From: Trematomus loennbergii
Lineage: Eukaryota; Chordata; Actinopteri; Perciformes; Nototheniidae
Length of the DNA: 64,000 nt
Direction of reading: 5' to 3'
Assembly (NCBI GenBank): GCA_012861695.1
Contig: JAAOOA010000056.1
Coordinates: 6,240,207 to 6,304,206, forward strand
Positions 10,921 to 23,642 of the stretch are shown here, one piece after another. The notes below the pieces were generated by a model that saw only the letters and a program-made list of their open reading frames with translations, was not told where the DNA came from and did no database searches. Made by a program: the position numbers and the translations under genes. Each line of letters begins with the position of its first letter. The first letter of the stretch is position 1.

Positions 10921-13330
10921 TTTAATTAATCTGCCTTTACAAACACATTATTTTTTCCCAAAAAGCATTCCCCAAAACATTTTCAATCTGCAAATATATG
11001 ACCTAGTTATTTATTGTTTCGAGATTCGTCAGACTTAGATATAACCTTTTCTTCTATTTATATATAGTAATATGCTCTTTTTTAATTAAATGTATTATAA
11101 TAGTATACTTTGATTATAAATAGGCATGTATTATTATTTATATTTCTAGAATGTATTTAATTACTGCAGAATCTCCGCTACAAAACAACCTAAATTGTGA
11201 ATTTTGCCTGTCTAAAACATAAACGAAAACAACGCATTATCCAGGTATTTGTTCAGATAATAAGCATGACTTCGGTTGAAATATCTGGCCCCGTTCAAAC
11301 ATACAGGCGAGTCAAGGTTACGTGTCTTTAAACATGCACTTTGCCATAACAGTGGTTTTTCTCACACTTCTAGTTTGCAATAACACTAAAGCCAATTGGG
11401 TCACTAACCTCCATCCTATGAGAAAAATGCACTTTTACCCTGAGCCGAGGGAAAGAGCTTTCTTATATTCACCAAGAAGGGCAAAAGTTGTGACTTTCTT
11501 TGAAACCTGTGCTTTTCTGTCACTTTGTGCATATGCTTTGGGTGGCTAAATCCCAATTAGGGTCGGCTGACACGCTGCTCTATTCACGCAGAGCCCTGCC
11601 TGCATACATTTGCCTAGGAATGAACTTCTCAAATAGATCTCCTGCTAAATGCGTTGGACAGCAGAGAGAATCGGCCTGAGTGACACTTTCTTTCTGAGGC
11701 GCTCGAGTGAGAAAAGGTATGAATTTATAAGGTACACCGAAACATATCAATTCACGCGACTTCACACGCCATTATCCGCGTCTCCTCATGCGAGACAAAG
11801 TGACTTTAAGTCAGGGAAATGTGGCCTGAAAAAGACCGGCGCATAAACTTTGTAGAGACTTTGAATACCGAAACGGTGCAGCCCACTTTCTGAATGAAAT
11901 CACGCATGAACAGCGTTGAATCAGGTGGCATTTATTCGGCTCCTCTCTAATGCGATTTTGAATATAAGTCTGGGTTAAAATCCCAATCATGTCATCTGGT
12001 GGGAGTCCCATACAAGCATAATTACTATTCAAACGCGTCGCTAATGTCCCACCCGCATCATAGCAGCTGGTCTGCCATTGGTGCAGCTTGCATCTTTCCC
12101 CAGGTTTCTCACAAAGTAGAACACCTTTAATATGCCCGTGTGGTATAAAATAAAGAAAAGAAAGGCGAGGAATAAGATAAACAGGCCTGTCCGAAAGCCT
12201 TTCTCTTAGAAATCTGAAAGGAATAATAAGAAGTTCTGTTTCTTTGGCTCAACAGAGTTCAACCTGTCCAGAAAACCAAAAGCGAGAGGATTTAAGTTTC
12301 TTTTTTTTAATTAGCCTGTAAGACGTGTGACCAAGTTAATGTGAGAGTTGCTGAAGGTGTGGGCTTACATGTGGAGAAATAAATGGATTTTAGACAAACA
12401 CAAGAGTCATTTCTAAGACGTGGGAATCTGTGAGAAATAGGCCACATTGCTAAGTGGGACAATGATTGGGCTCTTCTGAATAGACCCAAACAAAGTTTAT
12501 GGGTCGACATAAAAAATGTGTTTTCTTCCGAGCTCGGAGGGGTCTTAAATGGTAGGCCATTGAAACCAGTCCAGGAGAGGTGGTGGTGAACCCTTGGCAC
12601 CCTGAAGGATAGTCACGGCGCATGAATGGAGATCCCTGGTGGGGCATTGCTCTCTGTATTTACCGCGTTGCTTTGCAGACAGGTTGTTCCTCTATATTCA
12701 TGGCTCATTAATGGCCAACCAGTTAAATCAGAGCCCCACCGTTTAGACCGTTAAAACCCAAAAAAGGCTGGCAAGAGTCAGGCAGAGCCGCCCATAAAAA
12801 CGTCTCCCGAATCCGATTCTTCTCGGGTCGTTATTTACGTTTATTAAAGAGTTCATTTAAGAAAAGCGCACTAGCGGAATGCTGCTGAATCAATCCGCAA
12901 TATTGTCCCAGGATAAAAATCCGACCATGTAATTAATGTGTCTTATTTAAAAAAAAGGAGAAAGAACAATAGAGCCGGTCAAGCCATTTAATTTAATTAA
13001 ATGTTCCATCCCATTTGCTTCCAACTCTGCTTTCACTCTGACACCGAGCTTTTCTCAGAGCGGACCGTGGAGCAGGGATTCACCACTGCGACTTCTCCGC
13101 AAACAGAAAGGAAAGGTCTTGGGCCTCCCCCCCTCCCTCTGAGAATAATTCATTTCACTGTGGAGAAGAGCACGGTTCCTCAAAGCAGAGCAGGGGTGGA
13201 TGGGAACCAGCCGCAAATGGCGAGGCGTTAATAAATAACCTCTCCGCACAGCCAGGCGCAAACATAGCGCCCATTGAGGAGATTGTTCGCGTGTCGTTCA
13301 ACCTCTTTGAGTAGGAGCAGCCTGCAGAGA
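10921..13330. promoter_or_regulatory. Candidate distal upstream control region of prdm13
   Basis: About 2.4 kb without recognisable repeats. It contains mixed-composition blocks rich in homeodomain-type TAAT/ATTA cores and E-boxes, for example CAGCTG near 12064 and the block at 12640-12900. The position upstream of a tightly regulated neural gene makes enhancers likely. This is inference: conservation cannot be tested here. Confidence 0.3.
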
Positions 13331-14580
13331 GAGAGAAGGAGATTGATGTATGTTAGTTTATTTATAGCGTTTTGTTATATAGTTCATGAACAAACAAGAT
13401 TTCTCACTGAAATGAAAGAATATATTAATTTAAACTGAACTGTGGAATGTGTTGTTTTTCTCTATTTAATTCATTATTTATTTGTTCATCCTTGAAACAA
13501 CCTATTAAATAAAATACATCAGGATTTTTTTTATTTTTCAGATTTTTTACAGCAATAGTCATTTATGTTTGGCATTAAAGACCTGTCCACGGTGGACAGG
13601 TCAGAGGTCAACATGTTTCTGCTCTGAATTGCTCGCCCACAGATTCTTGTTCTGCCCAGACTCATCACTGCAGCATCAAAAGGCTCCATTAAACAACCTG
13701 CTGCACACAGCCACATGCTGGAGACTCCCTCTGCCTCCAAGTCCCCTCACAATACATCTCTTTAATACCAGTGAAGGTTGATAAACAACAACTGGATCAT
13801 CCTGTCATTAGAGTCTGTCTGAAATAATGAATGCATTTATATTATAGGATATTATGTCCATGATAATCTCAGCGTGGTTAAAGTTGGGCTGATATTAAAT
13901 CAAAAAGTAGAGTGAACTGTTCTTTTTTTGCTTATTTTCTCCAGGTCAAAACACATATTTCCACATTTAGCATTTTAAAAGATTCAAAATAAAGATTAGA
14001 AAAGATCAAACTTTAAATTGCATAAACTTTTTTTATTAAAACATTGTCACATGCTGAATGCAGGGGACACGTTTTTAGCAAAGTTTTGGAGATGCAGTAG
14101 GCTACTTGGTTTTCACAGGACACGTTTTCTTGTTTTGTAAAATAAATCAATTGAATAATTGAAATCATAATCATAGTGACTTTGGGACTTTAACATGGAT
14201 TTAAAGTAAATTATCATATGCAACTATGTATTTATATGTTGTTCTACACATTTCAGATTTTTTCTCTAATGTGTTTTATATAGAAACACATTTTTAAAAT
14301 AATTATTTATCAGTTACCCTTAATATTTCTTCCCTTAACAGATGTCTAAACTGAGCTACAATATAAAGGGTTAAATAATGCTCAAATATATAACATATCA
14401 CATTAATCCCGCAGAACGTACGTGTTGAATAAGGAAGACAAGAAAACCACAAGTGGTGTGGTGTGGGAAGATGGTGCTGGTTATTCTCTAGTTGTTTTTT
14501 TCTCTCTTCCTTCTGCTGGTTCCTTTTGAGTACCTGCCTGATCTCAACCCGGCACACGCCGAGAGTCAATAGAAGTTAAC
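13331..14580. other. Intergenic, no feature seen
   Basis: AT-rich non-coding sequence. There is a small inverted pair, TCCACGGTGGA, near 13586-13597. No RNA gene or supported open frame was found. Confidence 0.45.
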
Positions 14581-15317
14581 AAGTCCTCTAAACTTTCCTG
14601 CTTTTGTTAAAGTGCGCACACAAAGGAGGAGGCAGAATAAAGCGCTTTGAAGTATATCAACCCCGAAGAATGCCAGCCAAGTAGATTTAAAGTAGCCTCT
14701 GATTTCCAAAACCTGGCTTGAAAGGGAAGAATGGAAAAGGATGAGGATTTATGGAGAAATTATACAGTGGATTTGTCAGTTAAAATATCGGAACTGTCTG
14801 CGCCACAAAGCCACATGCTGAGGATTAATGGTCGCTCTGGACCTTTGATTCTGCTCCCTCTTTTCTCTGCCCTTGACAAATTGGATTTTGGGGATGGGAA
14901 GGTCGCCTGGCTCTTTGTGTCTCTTGACCGTTTTGGAGCAATTCATTATGCGGAGGGAAAGTCTTCCATGTGACCAGGCAGGCCCGTTTCCCCTCTCTTC
15001 ACAGCTGCTGGGGAGCCCAACTCTCTCACACTCACCCCACACCACACGCTGCTGCTGCAAACTCCCTCATGTCCCCTTTTAACTACCTTATAGCATCCTG
15101 AGCTGGAGAGGGGTGGAGGGTGTGCAAAGGGGGGCGGGGGGGGGGCTACCTTGCCTTCACCATCACTAGAAAAGCCGGAGAGCATAACGCCACCGCGTCA
15201 CTTTGAGGGCGGATATCGGCCGGTCCTCATCCTCTCTTCGTCCTCCTCTTCCTCCTTTCCTGCACTCTCCCCAATCGGTCTCCATCAGTCTTCATGGTTC
15301 TGATCTCACCCCACGCC
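14581..15317 (+). promoter_or_regulatory. Probable promoter and 5'UTR region of prdm13
   Basis: Base composition rises in G and C toward 15000-15450, including a G run near 15130-15146 and CT-rich tracts at 15220-15290 just upstream of the start. No TATA box was found at a sensible distance, so the transcription start is not placed. Confidence 0.4.
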
Positions 15318-18300
15318 ATGCAAGCCACCCGGGCGCCCACCACCGTCATGTGTTTGCGGACTGCAGCATCCCGGCCGGGCTCCGGATAGGACCGGTACCG
15401 GGCATCTTCAAACTCGGGAAGTACGTTTCAGATCGCAAGGAAGTTGGACCTAAGAAGAAGGTGAGATTAAAAAACAGTTATTTTTTTTCTTTTAAAAGGT
15501 CACGTATATTAATTGAGTTTATGTTGCATTTCATGTTTCTAGCAAAAAATGCGTCTTATTTTTTTATGTTTGAAATGATTCTGGTGCATTGGATAGCTTT
15601 GAATGGATTGATATTTTTAAATACACTTTTATTTATTTATTACGAATTTATTTAGTTGAACATTGCATTAAAAACTTTTTTCAAGCATTTTTACCATTTT
15701 AGTCCTGCAAAATGTACCACCGATTACAACAAATAACCTCCTTAATAAAAGAAACATTTTATGTTAAAAATTAAATAAAGGTTGTTTCATATTAAAAACG
15801 AACGATTTGGGTTTTTAAGCTGCACTGTCAAACTCCATCGGGCCTTTGCTTATTAATTGGTTTGGCCTGTCAGTTGGAAATAATTGAACTCCATTAGTGG
15901 CCGACTTGTCAGTCTGTGCTTCTACTTAACCGGCCTAATGGGCGACCCGGGTCTGCTGTGTGGGACTTCATGCCCTCAGCCGCCTCACATTTCACCGCCT
16001 GGCGGCCTGTTATCCCGATGAGCCGTTTAATTTTAATGGAATCCGGCCACAGAAAGATGGCACTGAGGCCGGGGCCATAGCCCGGGGCTACGAAAAATGG
16101 CTAATAATAACAGATAAAATAATACAAATAAACAATGCATACATGTTATTGGACTGTGATAATTCTGTGAACCATTGCTGAGGTGGTAAATATTTGGTTT
16201 TCAAGTGCAGATGATCAAAGAATGAGAAATACAAATCTAAAGACACTTTAATGTAAAAGAAGAACATTAAAATAAATAAATAAGTCAATTATTATTTTGT
16301 ACACAATATGGGTAACAATCTGCGGCTATAAGTGCATCCATAACCCACCCAGTTATTGTTGCAGCTGTCAGCGCTTGTGATTGATGCGTCTAAATGCGTG
16401 GCCCCGGGCTGCCGGCGATCATCAGGTGCAATCTCTGTGTTAAATGTCACGCTTCGATCTTTAATGTCCTTGAACAGTTTAGAAACGCTCTGACACTCCT
16501 CAAATTCGTTTCCCATATCAACTCAATTAGGCCCGAGTGTCATTCTCTTTAGTAAATTATCAGCAGAGCGGATAAAGACGCATTAAAGGACGTTGTGGTC
16601 ATGCGTGGCTGCAGTCCTTCAGGTAATATAGCAGAAGAGCTGGTGAAAAAATTCGTTAAAATGAACTATGAATAACAAAATAAAGAAAAAACGGGGAATG
16701 ATAATGGGAAATAAAAACCTGCAAAAAAATCAAAAAGGGAACATTTGTTTTAAATGCTGTAGTTGTATGTATTCATTTTAAGTTGTGTCGGTTTGTCTTC
16801 GAGGGGACATTTGAAAGGGCCTCGGTGTTCATATTCTCCTATCAAACTGTGTATTTACCGTTTTTTTTTATGGCTTAGGTTCGCTTGGTTCGCGGGGAGT
16901 TCGTGGATGAATCGGGCTGTCCCGTGCCAGAACTGGATCGGACTGATCCGTGCAGCCAGGAACAGCCAAGAGCAGAACCTGGAGGCGGTTTCAGACTTAC
17001 CTGGCGGACAGGTAATACTATCTAAATTCTCATCACACTTTAATGACAATACCGGATTCCCCCCCTCCCTCCCTCACCTTTTGGACACTTCCGTTAACTC
17101 CCTCTCCTCTTCCCACTTGCTGTTTGTAGATCTTTTACCGCGTGCTGAGAGAAATCCCTTCAGGAGAGGAGCTCAGTGTTTGGTACTCAAACGCTCTGGC
17201 CCAGTGGTACGACATCCCGACCACTGCTACTCCAACGCACGACGAAAAAGGTAAATCAGAATGCTAATAATGACCTGGGAGGGGCTAGTCTGGGATTTAA
17301 ATAATGGGAATTTAAGGAAAACATGATCCTACTAGCTCTAATTTATAGGGGTATATCAGGGGGTAACTGAATGGCAGCACTCGGGATTTAAGATGCAATA
17401 ATAATGATTCCAAATATCACAGAAACTTTTAGGTAAAACATTTTTTATTGCTTATCCTTCAAAGTGTGGGCATGACTTCACAGAGGTCTGACACAACATC
17501 GACATGTGGAGGGGGGGCATCACTGCAGCTAAATGACTGCCAATACCAATAATGTTACCGCACAGAGATGGAAATCGATTGAATGTTGTCTTTTCCTCAG
17601 GCAGACTATTTGTTGTGTTAATGTATTTGTTTATCGTAGAATCCAAAAAACCCCACAACGAATTCTTACCATTTAAAGAATATTAAATCAATTGGAAAAT
17701 TGTCTTTTGGTGAAAACATATACAATTCGTTTGAATAAAGGAATGCAAATATTGGTTCAGGCCTACAGAAGCAAGGATTTGATCGATAATGATAGCTTTT
17801 AATCATGTGCGGTGAGCCTTCAATATTGTGTATAGGCAAACATAATCCGATTGCAATAATATTATACAATACAGGGAATAAAGCATAATTAACGCATATA
17901 CGCAGCTTTAAATTAACACTGATCAACTGCTTTCAAAATAGTTAGGAATTTTAATCCGTGTTTGGGCTGGTAATGATAGTTTGGCGGTTGCGCTTGGGGA
18001 TTATTCCTTAATCTTGGCAAAACACCAGCTGAACAGGAACTAATCCGGTTCAAAAATATAAACAACAGACACTTTGCTGGGATTCCATTAAGTGAAGATG
18101 ATTTTTGATTATACGTTTCGTGTTGACCTGGAAGGGCCTCTTAACTAATTGAATTATTGTAAAAGCGAAACGTCGAAGCTTCAAATTATATCAAATGTAG
18201 GCACGTCGAGATAAAAATAATAATAATTGTGATAAAGTAATTACGGTGCTTAAACCCAATAAAAAAGCAATTAAAAGCACAAACTAACGAGTCTGGGCGT

Positions 18301-20721
18301 CCCTGGAAAAAGAAGAGGCTGTTGATTCAGTTGCGAGACGGAGGTTAACAAATGTCATCGCGTCATTAATATTCATGTATTCAAAAGCAAATAAACTCAA
18401 AAACAAGTGCTTCACGGCAAATTAGGTGGGTGCGTCAAGGTATTGTGCCCTAATGAATACTAACTTTTATATGGGGTGTATATTGCCTTGATTCTCCGGC
18501 CCATCACCGTGTGCTCTCATGGACATACGCTCTCTCCCATTATTAGGCGTCAACAGATGGGCCGCCGCCATTGTTTCGGGAGACTTGCGATTTCAAGCAA
18601 CAGCTGCTGTCACTTCCACGGGAAAGCGCACAGAGAGAGAAAGTCCCGCATTCAATGCATGGGTTCTGAGCGCCAGATTGGGCAGGGCGTTTGCTCTTTT
18701 GATGGCGGCCATAAACAATGACCCGCATGAGGATTACAAAATCATTACATCTATATTAACCTCAGAGTGCTCGACTCACTTAAACGGCCTCCTGTGTCTA
18801 TTACCATTTGGCACCGGATCTTAGAAACCGGATCATATCCATTATCCTTACATTAACAGAAAATGCTTCTTTTTAAAAGGGCCATGTATTTTTTTTTGCA
18901 AAACTTAATTTTGACCATCTATCCATTTAATCTCGAGGCCCATTTATCTCAAATATTAGTTTTTACATTTGTATCACAACCCCTGTTCAATATATGTTCG
19001 TGTGCTGTGAGGGGAAGAGGGGAGGGGGCATTTGTCTGTGTAGCAGTTTACAGGTATTTCTCCACTGGTTTCAAAACCTGTTATGCTCATTTTACGCACG
19101 GACATGCCCTTTTACGCACGGGAATATTTTGTAATTTGGCAGGGAATTATCTGTCTTCACGCTGTGTTGTGTGACTTAATGATCCTTGTCCAACTGATAA
19201 TTAATGTCATGTTCTCTCTCTGTCTCTTCAGGTGAGGAGCGTTACATCTGCTGGTACTGCTGGCGAATCTTCAAGTACCCCAACACACTCAAGGCCCACG
19301 TCCACTTCCACTGCGCCCTGAGCAACGGGCGGGGCTTTTGAGCAGCGAGCAGGCCAGAGGCACGGAGACCTTCACCAGGTCACCAAAGTCTGGAGACATC
19401 CCCAACACTTCCACCTCCCCGAGGAGCGGCCACAGTAACTCCTCCATCTCAGACTCTGGCAGGCGGGCTGTGTCCTCATCGCCGTTTCTGCAAAAAGTTG
19501 GACTGTCGAAGAAAAGCAGCACAGAGGAGCAGGACAGAGCCCTTGACATGAGCGTTACCTCAGCCAGAAACCAAGGACACATCCTTGGCCTCGGGGCCAC
19601 ATCCTCAATGTTGAGCAGCATGGGCTTCCATCCGGGTGTGCGCTCTGCCTTCAAACCCACCGGAGTCTCCAAAGTCCCGGGCGCGGACGCATCCAGAGAG
19701 GAAGCAAACGCGAAGCTGAGCAGCCTGGGGTTCGGCAAGCTCATTGGAAACATGAAACCGATCCGCAATGTTGGCGAGACTCTAAACGGAGGAGGCCCAC
19801 CCTCCCAAGTGCACACCTGCAATCATGGACTCCTCATCTCAAATGGTGCCATGCACAAACGCCATCCGGGGTTTCCCGCTGCTGCCTCACGTAGAGGAGA
19901 CGTCAGCTTTTAAGCACGTAGAGAGCCGTATGCACCCCGGCCTGTCCCCTTCCCGCTACCCCCAGATGCCCCCTGGACTGCATTTTGAGAGGTTCTCTCT
20001 CCCTCACTTTGATGGGGTCAAGACATACGGTGGAGACTGCAACATCCCCCTAATGCCCCTCACTGTGTATAACGGAGAGCTTCTGTACAGCTCGCCATAC
20101 TATCCTCTCAAATTCCACTTCAGCAACCTCCTCAAGTACCCGGAGTCCATGTCCTACTTCGGTGCGCCCTCACTGAACCACGACCTGGGCTCAATCGCAA
20201 ACATCGACCGGGAGATCGCCATGCACACGCAACAGCTGTCTGAAATCGCGGCGGAGAAGAACCGGACGAGGCTGGACTCAATGCCCGCAGGAACCGCGAG
20301 CAACGCCGGGTCAGGCAAGCCCAAAAAGGGACACCTGTGTCTGTACTGCGGCAAGCTGTACTCCAGGAAATACGGCCTGAAAATCCACATGAGGACTCAC
20401 ACAGGTTACAAGCCGCTTAAGTGCAAAGTGTGCTTCAGGCCCTTCGGAGACCCAAGCAACCTGAACAAGCACATCCGGTTGCACGCAGAAGGGAACACGC
20501 CGTACAGGTGCGAATTTTGCGGCAAGGTTCTGGTGCGCAGGCGCGACCTGGAGAGGCACGTGAAGTCCAGACACCCCGGGCAGACCGTGAAGAAACTGGA
20601 GGACAAACCGGGAGGCCTGTTCGAGGACGCAGAGCAAAAGAGCGACAATGACAGCGACGTGGACGTGTGCTTCACCGACGACCAGAGCGACCAGGAAGAG
20701 TCGAGCAAAAACACTGACTGA
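15318..20721 (+). CDS. prdm13: PRDM13: PR-domain zinc-finger transcription factor, 4 coding exons, frame broken
   Basis: Coding exons are 15318-15460, 16879-17011, 17130-17250 and 19232-20721, with GT-AG introns. The corrected product is about 628 residues. The PR domain spans about 15-130 (exons 1-3): [14 protein letters not shown], then [14 protein letters not shown], then the end [12 protein letters not shown]. Zinc finger 1 is at about 139-159 (CWYCWRIF, then H-x3-H), with three further C2H2 fingers at about 500-582 ([15 protein letters not shown] onward) and an acidic C-terminus, [12 protein letters not shown]. All zinc ligands are intact. PRDM13 is a nuclear repressor that acts with bHLH factors such as PTF1A in dorsal spinal cord, retinal amacrine and other neural lineages. 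The start at 15318 has G at -3 and gives an N-terminus ending RAPTT, like the mammalian protein; 15294 is an in-frame alternative. Frame breaks lie at 15353-15355, 16931-16932, 19336-19339 and 19796-19798. Confidence 0.95.
15461..16878 (+). promoter_or_regulatory. prdm13 intron 1 with candidate conserved blocks
   Basis: A 1.4-kb intron without recognisable repeats. Blocks at about 15830-16110 and 16310-16620 have balanced composition, CpGs and TAAT/ATTA cores, and differ from the AT-rich sequence around them. Such blocks in a neural regulator's first intron are candidate enhancers. This is inference from composition only. Confidence 0.3.
17251..19231 (+). promoter_or_regulatory. prdm13 intron 3 with candidate regulatory blocks
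   Basis: A 2-kb intron free of obvious transposons. The block at 18300-18830 is CpG-bearing and mixed in composition. It contains CAGCTG at 18601-18606 followed by GGGAAA at 18620-18625, a pairing loosely like an E-box plus a reversed TC-box. PTF1-bound sites combine such boxes, but spacing and orientation here are not diagnostic. Confidence 0.3.
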
Positions 20722-22192
20722 GATGCGTTCAGGGCCAGAGACACTGATCAGTGACTTTAAATGATGTACACAATGTCATTTAGTCTTGTGCTGAATCTTG
20801 ATTTTTTTTTTTTTTTACCCAAAGGCCTAAATCTTCTAATCTTTGACTTTCTGTTTGGTGTTTCAACATGACATATTCGAGAGAAAAAACACATATTTAT
20901 TTGTTAGTCACAGATGTGGGGTAGGTAACATTTTCTTTGTCTATCTCTTGGACAATGCAACATGTTTTCTTTGTGCCAAATAACCTGTGGCCTTGGGTTC
21001 TGGCACGCTTTCTTAACCATGCGTAAAACACAGTCTGCCAGTGGGGCTGCAGACATTTTCGTTTGTTTCAAATGACTATAATATATTTTGCTTTCATTTT
21101 TCTCCATGCAGTTGGTTAAATGTCTTTTGCTGCGTTGAAAAATGCTAACAATTCTAAAGAAACACCACATTAAACAAGAACAAAGATCCGACATTAGACA
21201 GTGTCAGTTGCTTTAAGAAAATAGACAAATCAAGGCTGAATATGAGACTAAATGACTTAACTTAGATATCATTTTTATTTGTGTAAAAAAAATATTTTTG
21301 TTTTTTGTCGCCCCTTGAGAAAGGACATATGGGTTAATTTATCGAAAGACCTAATCCAAAAATAAAAACAAGCACTACATTCCATCACCCTGGATATTCA
21401 CGAATGAGCTGCACAAATATGATTATTTTTTATTTTTGTACCATTAAAAATCATTCCCACATCCCCCTCTAAACTGTCAGTTGCACTTTAAAAACAGCAA
21501 TGGGCATTTCAGTTCAACAAAACCGATGCATATTGATTCATATAATCCAGTTTATGATCATGGCTTTATTAACGGATCCCTGCAGCCTCATTAATAACAC
21601 ACTGTACTTAAATTTGCACTTTCTTGCCGAGGCACGCTGCTCTGAGAGAAGCAGCAGCAGCCCAGTTTTATTTAAGGAATTATTTCTAGAGAAAGGAAAT
21701 TGTATGGATTGCAGTTATAGCCTATGTAAAGAAGTGTAAAGTATGATATTTCACATTTCAGTGGAGAAGTGTTGTATACGTTTGTTTACAAGTGATATTG
21801 TCTATGAGCACAATATTTTACTCCTGTCCGTTAAGTTGTTGGTTTTTGAATACATTTAATTTAAAAATATTAAAAAACGTGTTTGAGGTTTTCTTAATTG
21901 TCCGTGAGTCCATGATTGCCATATGTTTCTACTTTCTTTAATTGGGTGTTTTGTGTGACACTCAGTATAAAGGTGTTGCATGCAGTTCAACAGAAAGATA
22001 TTCAGATTTTATTTATATATTTTTTCGTCTGCATCCAATACATCTGCATCAAAGTTTAGCCAGTCGGGCCTGTTGTAATCAAGTCAAACGGCAATTCTTC
22101 TTTACCTTTCCTACATTTGAAAGAATATTTGATATAATATATACATGATCATTTGAAAGGCATATTCGGATGCTTTAATTAGCCTAAATAAA
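20722..22192 (+). terminator. prdm13 3'UTR with two candidate poly(A) signals
   Basis: After the stop the sequence is AT-rich and non-coding. AATAAA occurs at 21361-21366 and again at 22187-22192. Either could be used, giving a 3'UTR of about 0.65 or 1.5 kb. Confidence 0.45.
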
Positions 22193-22494
22193 AGTAACAA
22201 TTGCGCAATGTGAAAGTACTCTGCCACAAAAGCCTGCATTGAAATGTTAATTTTTATTAGCAAAGGTTAATTAAAAGTATGAAATGTAAAATGTAAAAAA
22301 TGCAAAAGTGCAGAATTATTTTTTCATAAATAAAAATGTGCCCATAATTATCTTATTATCTCATCAACAAGCAGTTTTGCGATTAAAAGTAAAGCAATTT
22401 TGTTGCCATTTATATGCTGTTAGTTAAATCTTTACAAATACATTACATTCAATACAATTATTGTTTTTAATTAATGTGGAGGAGAAGAATAAAG

Positions 22495-22578
22495 TGGCAA
22501 CAGACTTGAATATATAACCTCAAATGTTTGCTAAAATACAGTACTTGAGTAAATGTACTTAGTTTCATTCCACCTCTG
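22495..22578. repeat. hAT-type terminal fragment
   Basis: The sequence AAATACAGTACTTGAGTAAA is followed by TGTACTTAG and ends TTCCACCTCTG, matching the right end of the teleost hAT family seen at 3013-3557. No left end was found. Confidence 0.5.
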
Positions 22579-22924
22579 CTTTTTTCACTATCAATGTTTC
22601 AACCACAACATAACTCATCTTAATTATTATTTAATTATCAAGGCATCAGTTTGAAATGAAATGTGCCTCTCCTGCATGGTGTGGACTCTCAGATTTGGTT
22701 CCCTGTCATGTCAGCGGCTGCTCTCCGAACACCTCTACACTGACCTGTCAAACATCTTTCACTTCACAGGAGAGAACTGCTGCAGCGGAGATCCCTCAAT
22801 AACAGACACAGCAAATAAATACTTCAATTGGTGAATGACCGTCTCCTGTGTACAAGTTATACAGGCAGCAAAGATAGTTGTGACCTTGATGTGGTTTATT
22901 GAATCCATTTGTAAACATTTGAAA

Positions 22925-22958
22925 GAATTTAGCAATCTCTTCTGAGATTGCTAAATTC
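22925..22958. repeat. Perfect 15-bp hairpin
   Basis: GAATTTAGCAATCTC at 22925-22939 and its exact reverse complement at 22944-22958 are separated by a 4-base loop, TTCT. There is no T run after it and no gene nearby. Confidence 0.9.
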
Positions 22959-23456
22959 ATGTTGTTTTGGCACTTACACTGGAAAAAGCACAGACATAAA
23001 ATCACCTTTGTGTGTGGATTTCAGGATATGGGTCAAGCATGTGGCAGTATCTTACAAATCCCACTTTCTATACGTGTTTTCATATGTGACAACTTAAACT
23101 GATGCATTATGTATTGAGGTACAGTAGACTCCCATTAAACAATGAAGAGACTGTGCACTGATTTCTTTCAGGAAAAGCCATAATGTGTTTATCATGCAAC
23201 ATGGGATGAAGAATAATCCAATGCAGCCTGTTATAACAAATAATACTTACAGCACAAGGTCTCTTTTTATGTTAAATGCATGTGTCACATCCTGTTTTAA
23301 AGTGCAAAATATATGAAAAAGAAAAACGCTAGCACACTATCAAATCCGATAAGTACAGAATACCCAAATCTTTGTAGAAACTGATTATGAAAAAAAAACT
23401 CCACAAGCAAAGCAATATTGGACACTTCTGATGTAGCTGTATCTGGATCACCTCCT

Positions 23457-23503
23457 GAGTGTGTGGGTGCGTGTGTATGTGTCTGTGCATGTATTTGTGG
23501 CTG
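23457..23503. repeat. Imperfect TG-rich simple repeat
   Basis: GTGTGTGGGTGCGTGTGTAT and similar units. The tract lies directly left of a foldback element. Confidence 0.75.
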
Positions 23504-23508
23504 TATGA

Positions 23509-23642
23509 GGGCCGTGTCTAGAAAGTAACCGACAAATTGCGAAAATGTGGCCAAAACTCTTGCGAGACTTGCCCCCCCACAATCCAAACTTTACCATCTC
23601 ACAAGAGTTTGACAACTTGTTGGTTACCTTTAAGACACACCC
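23509..23642. mobile_element. Small foldback (palindromic) element
   Basis: GGGCCGTGTCTAGAAAGTAA at the left is the inverted partner of GGTTACCTTTAAGACACACCC at the right. A second inverted pair lies inside it (AAAACTCTTGCGAGA against TCTCACAAGAGTTT). The whole 134-bp unit can fold into one imperfect stem. It looks like a small MITE; the flanks do not show a clear duplication. Confidence 0.6.

Noticed and set aside
11322..11549. 75-codon open frame with a hydrophobic N-terminus resembling a signal peptide
   Set aside because: No homology recognised, weak context and no promoter or poly(A) signal; likely chance.
15348..15350. Third in-frame ATG as the prdm13 start
   Set aside because: It would remove the RAPTT segment that resembles the mammalian N-terminus; 15318 has a better context.
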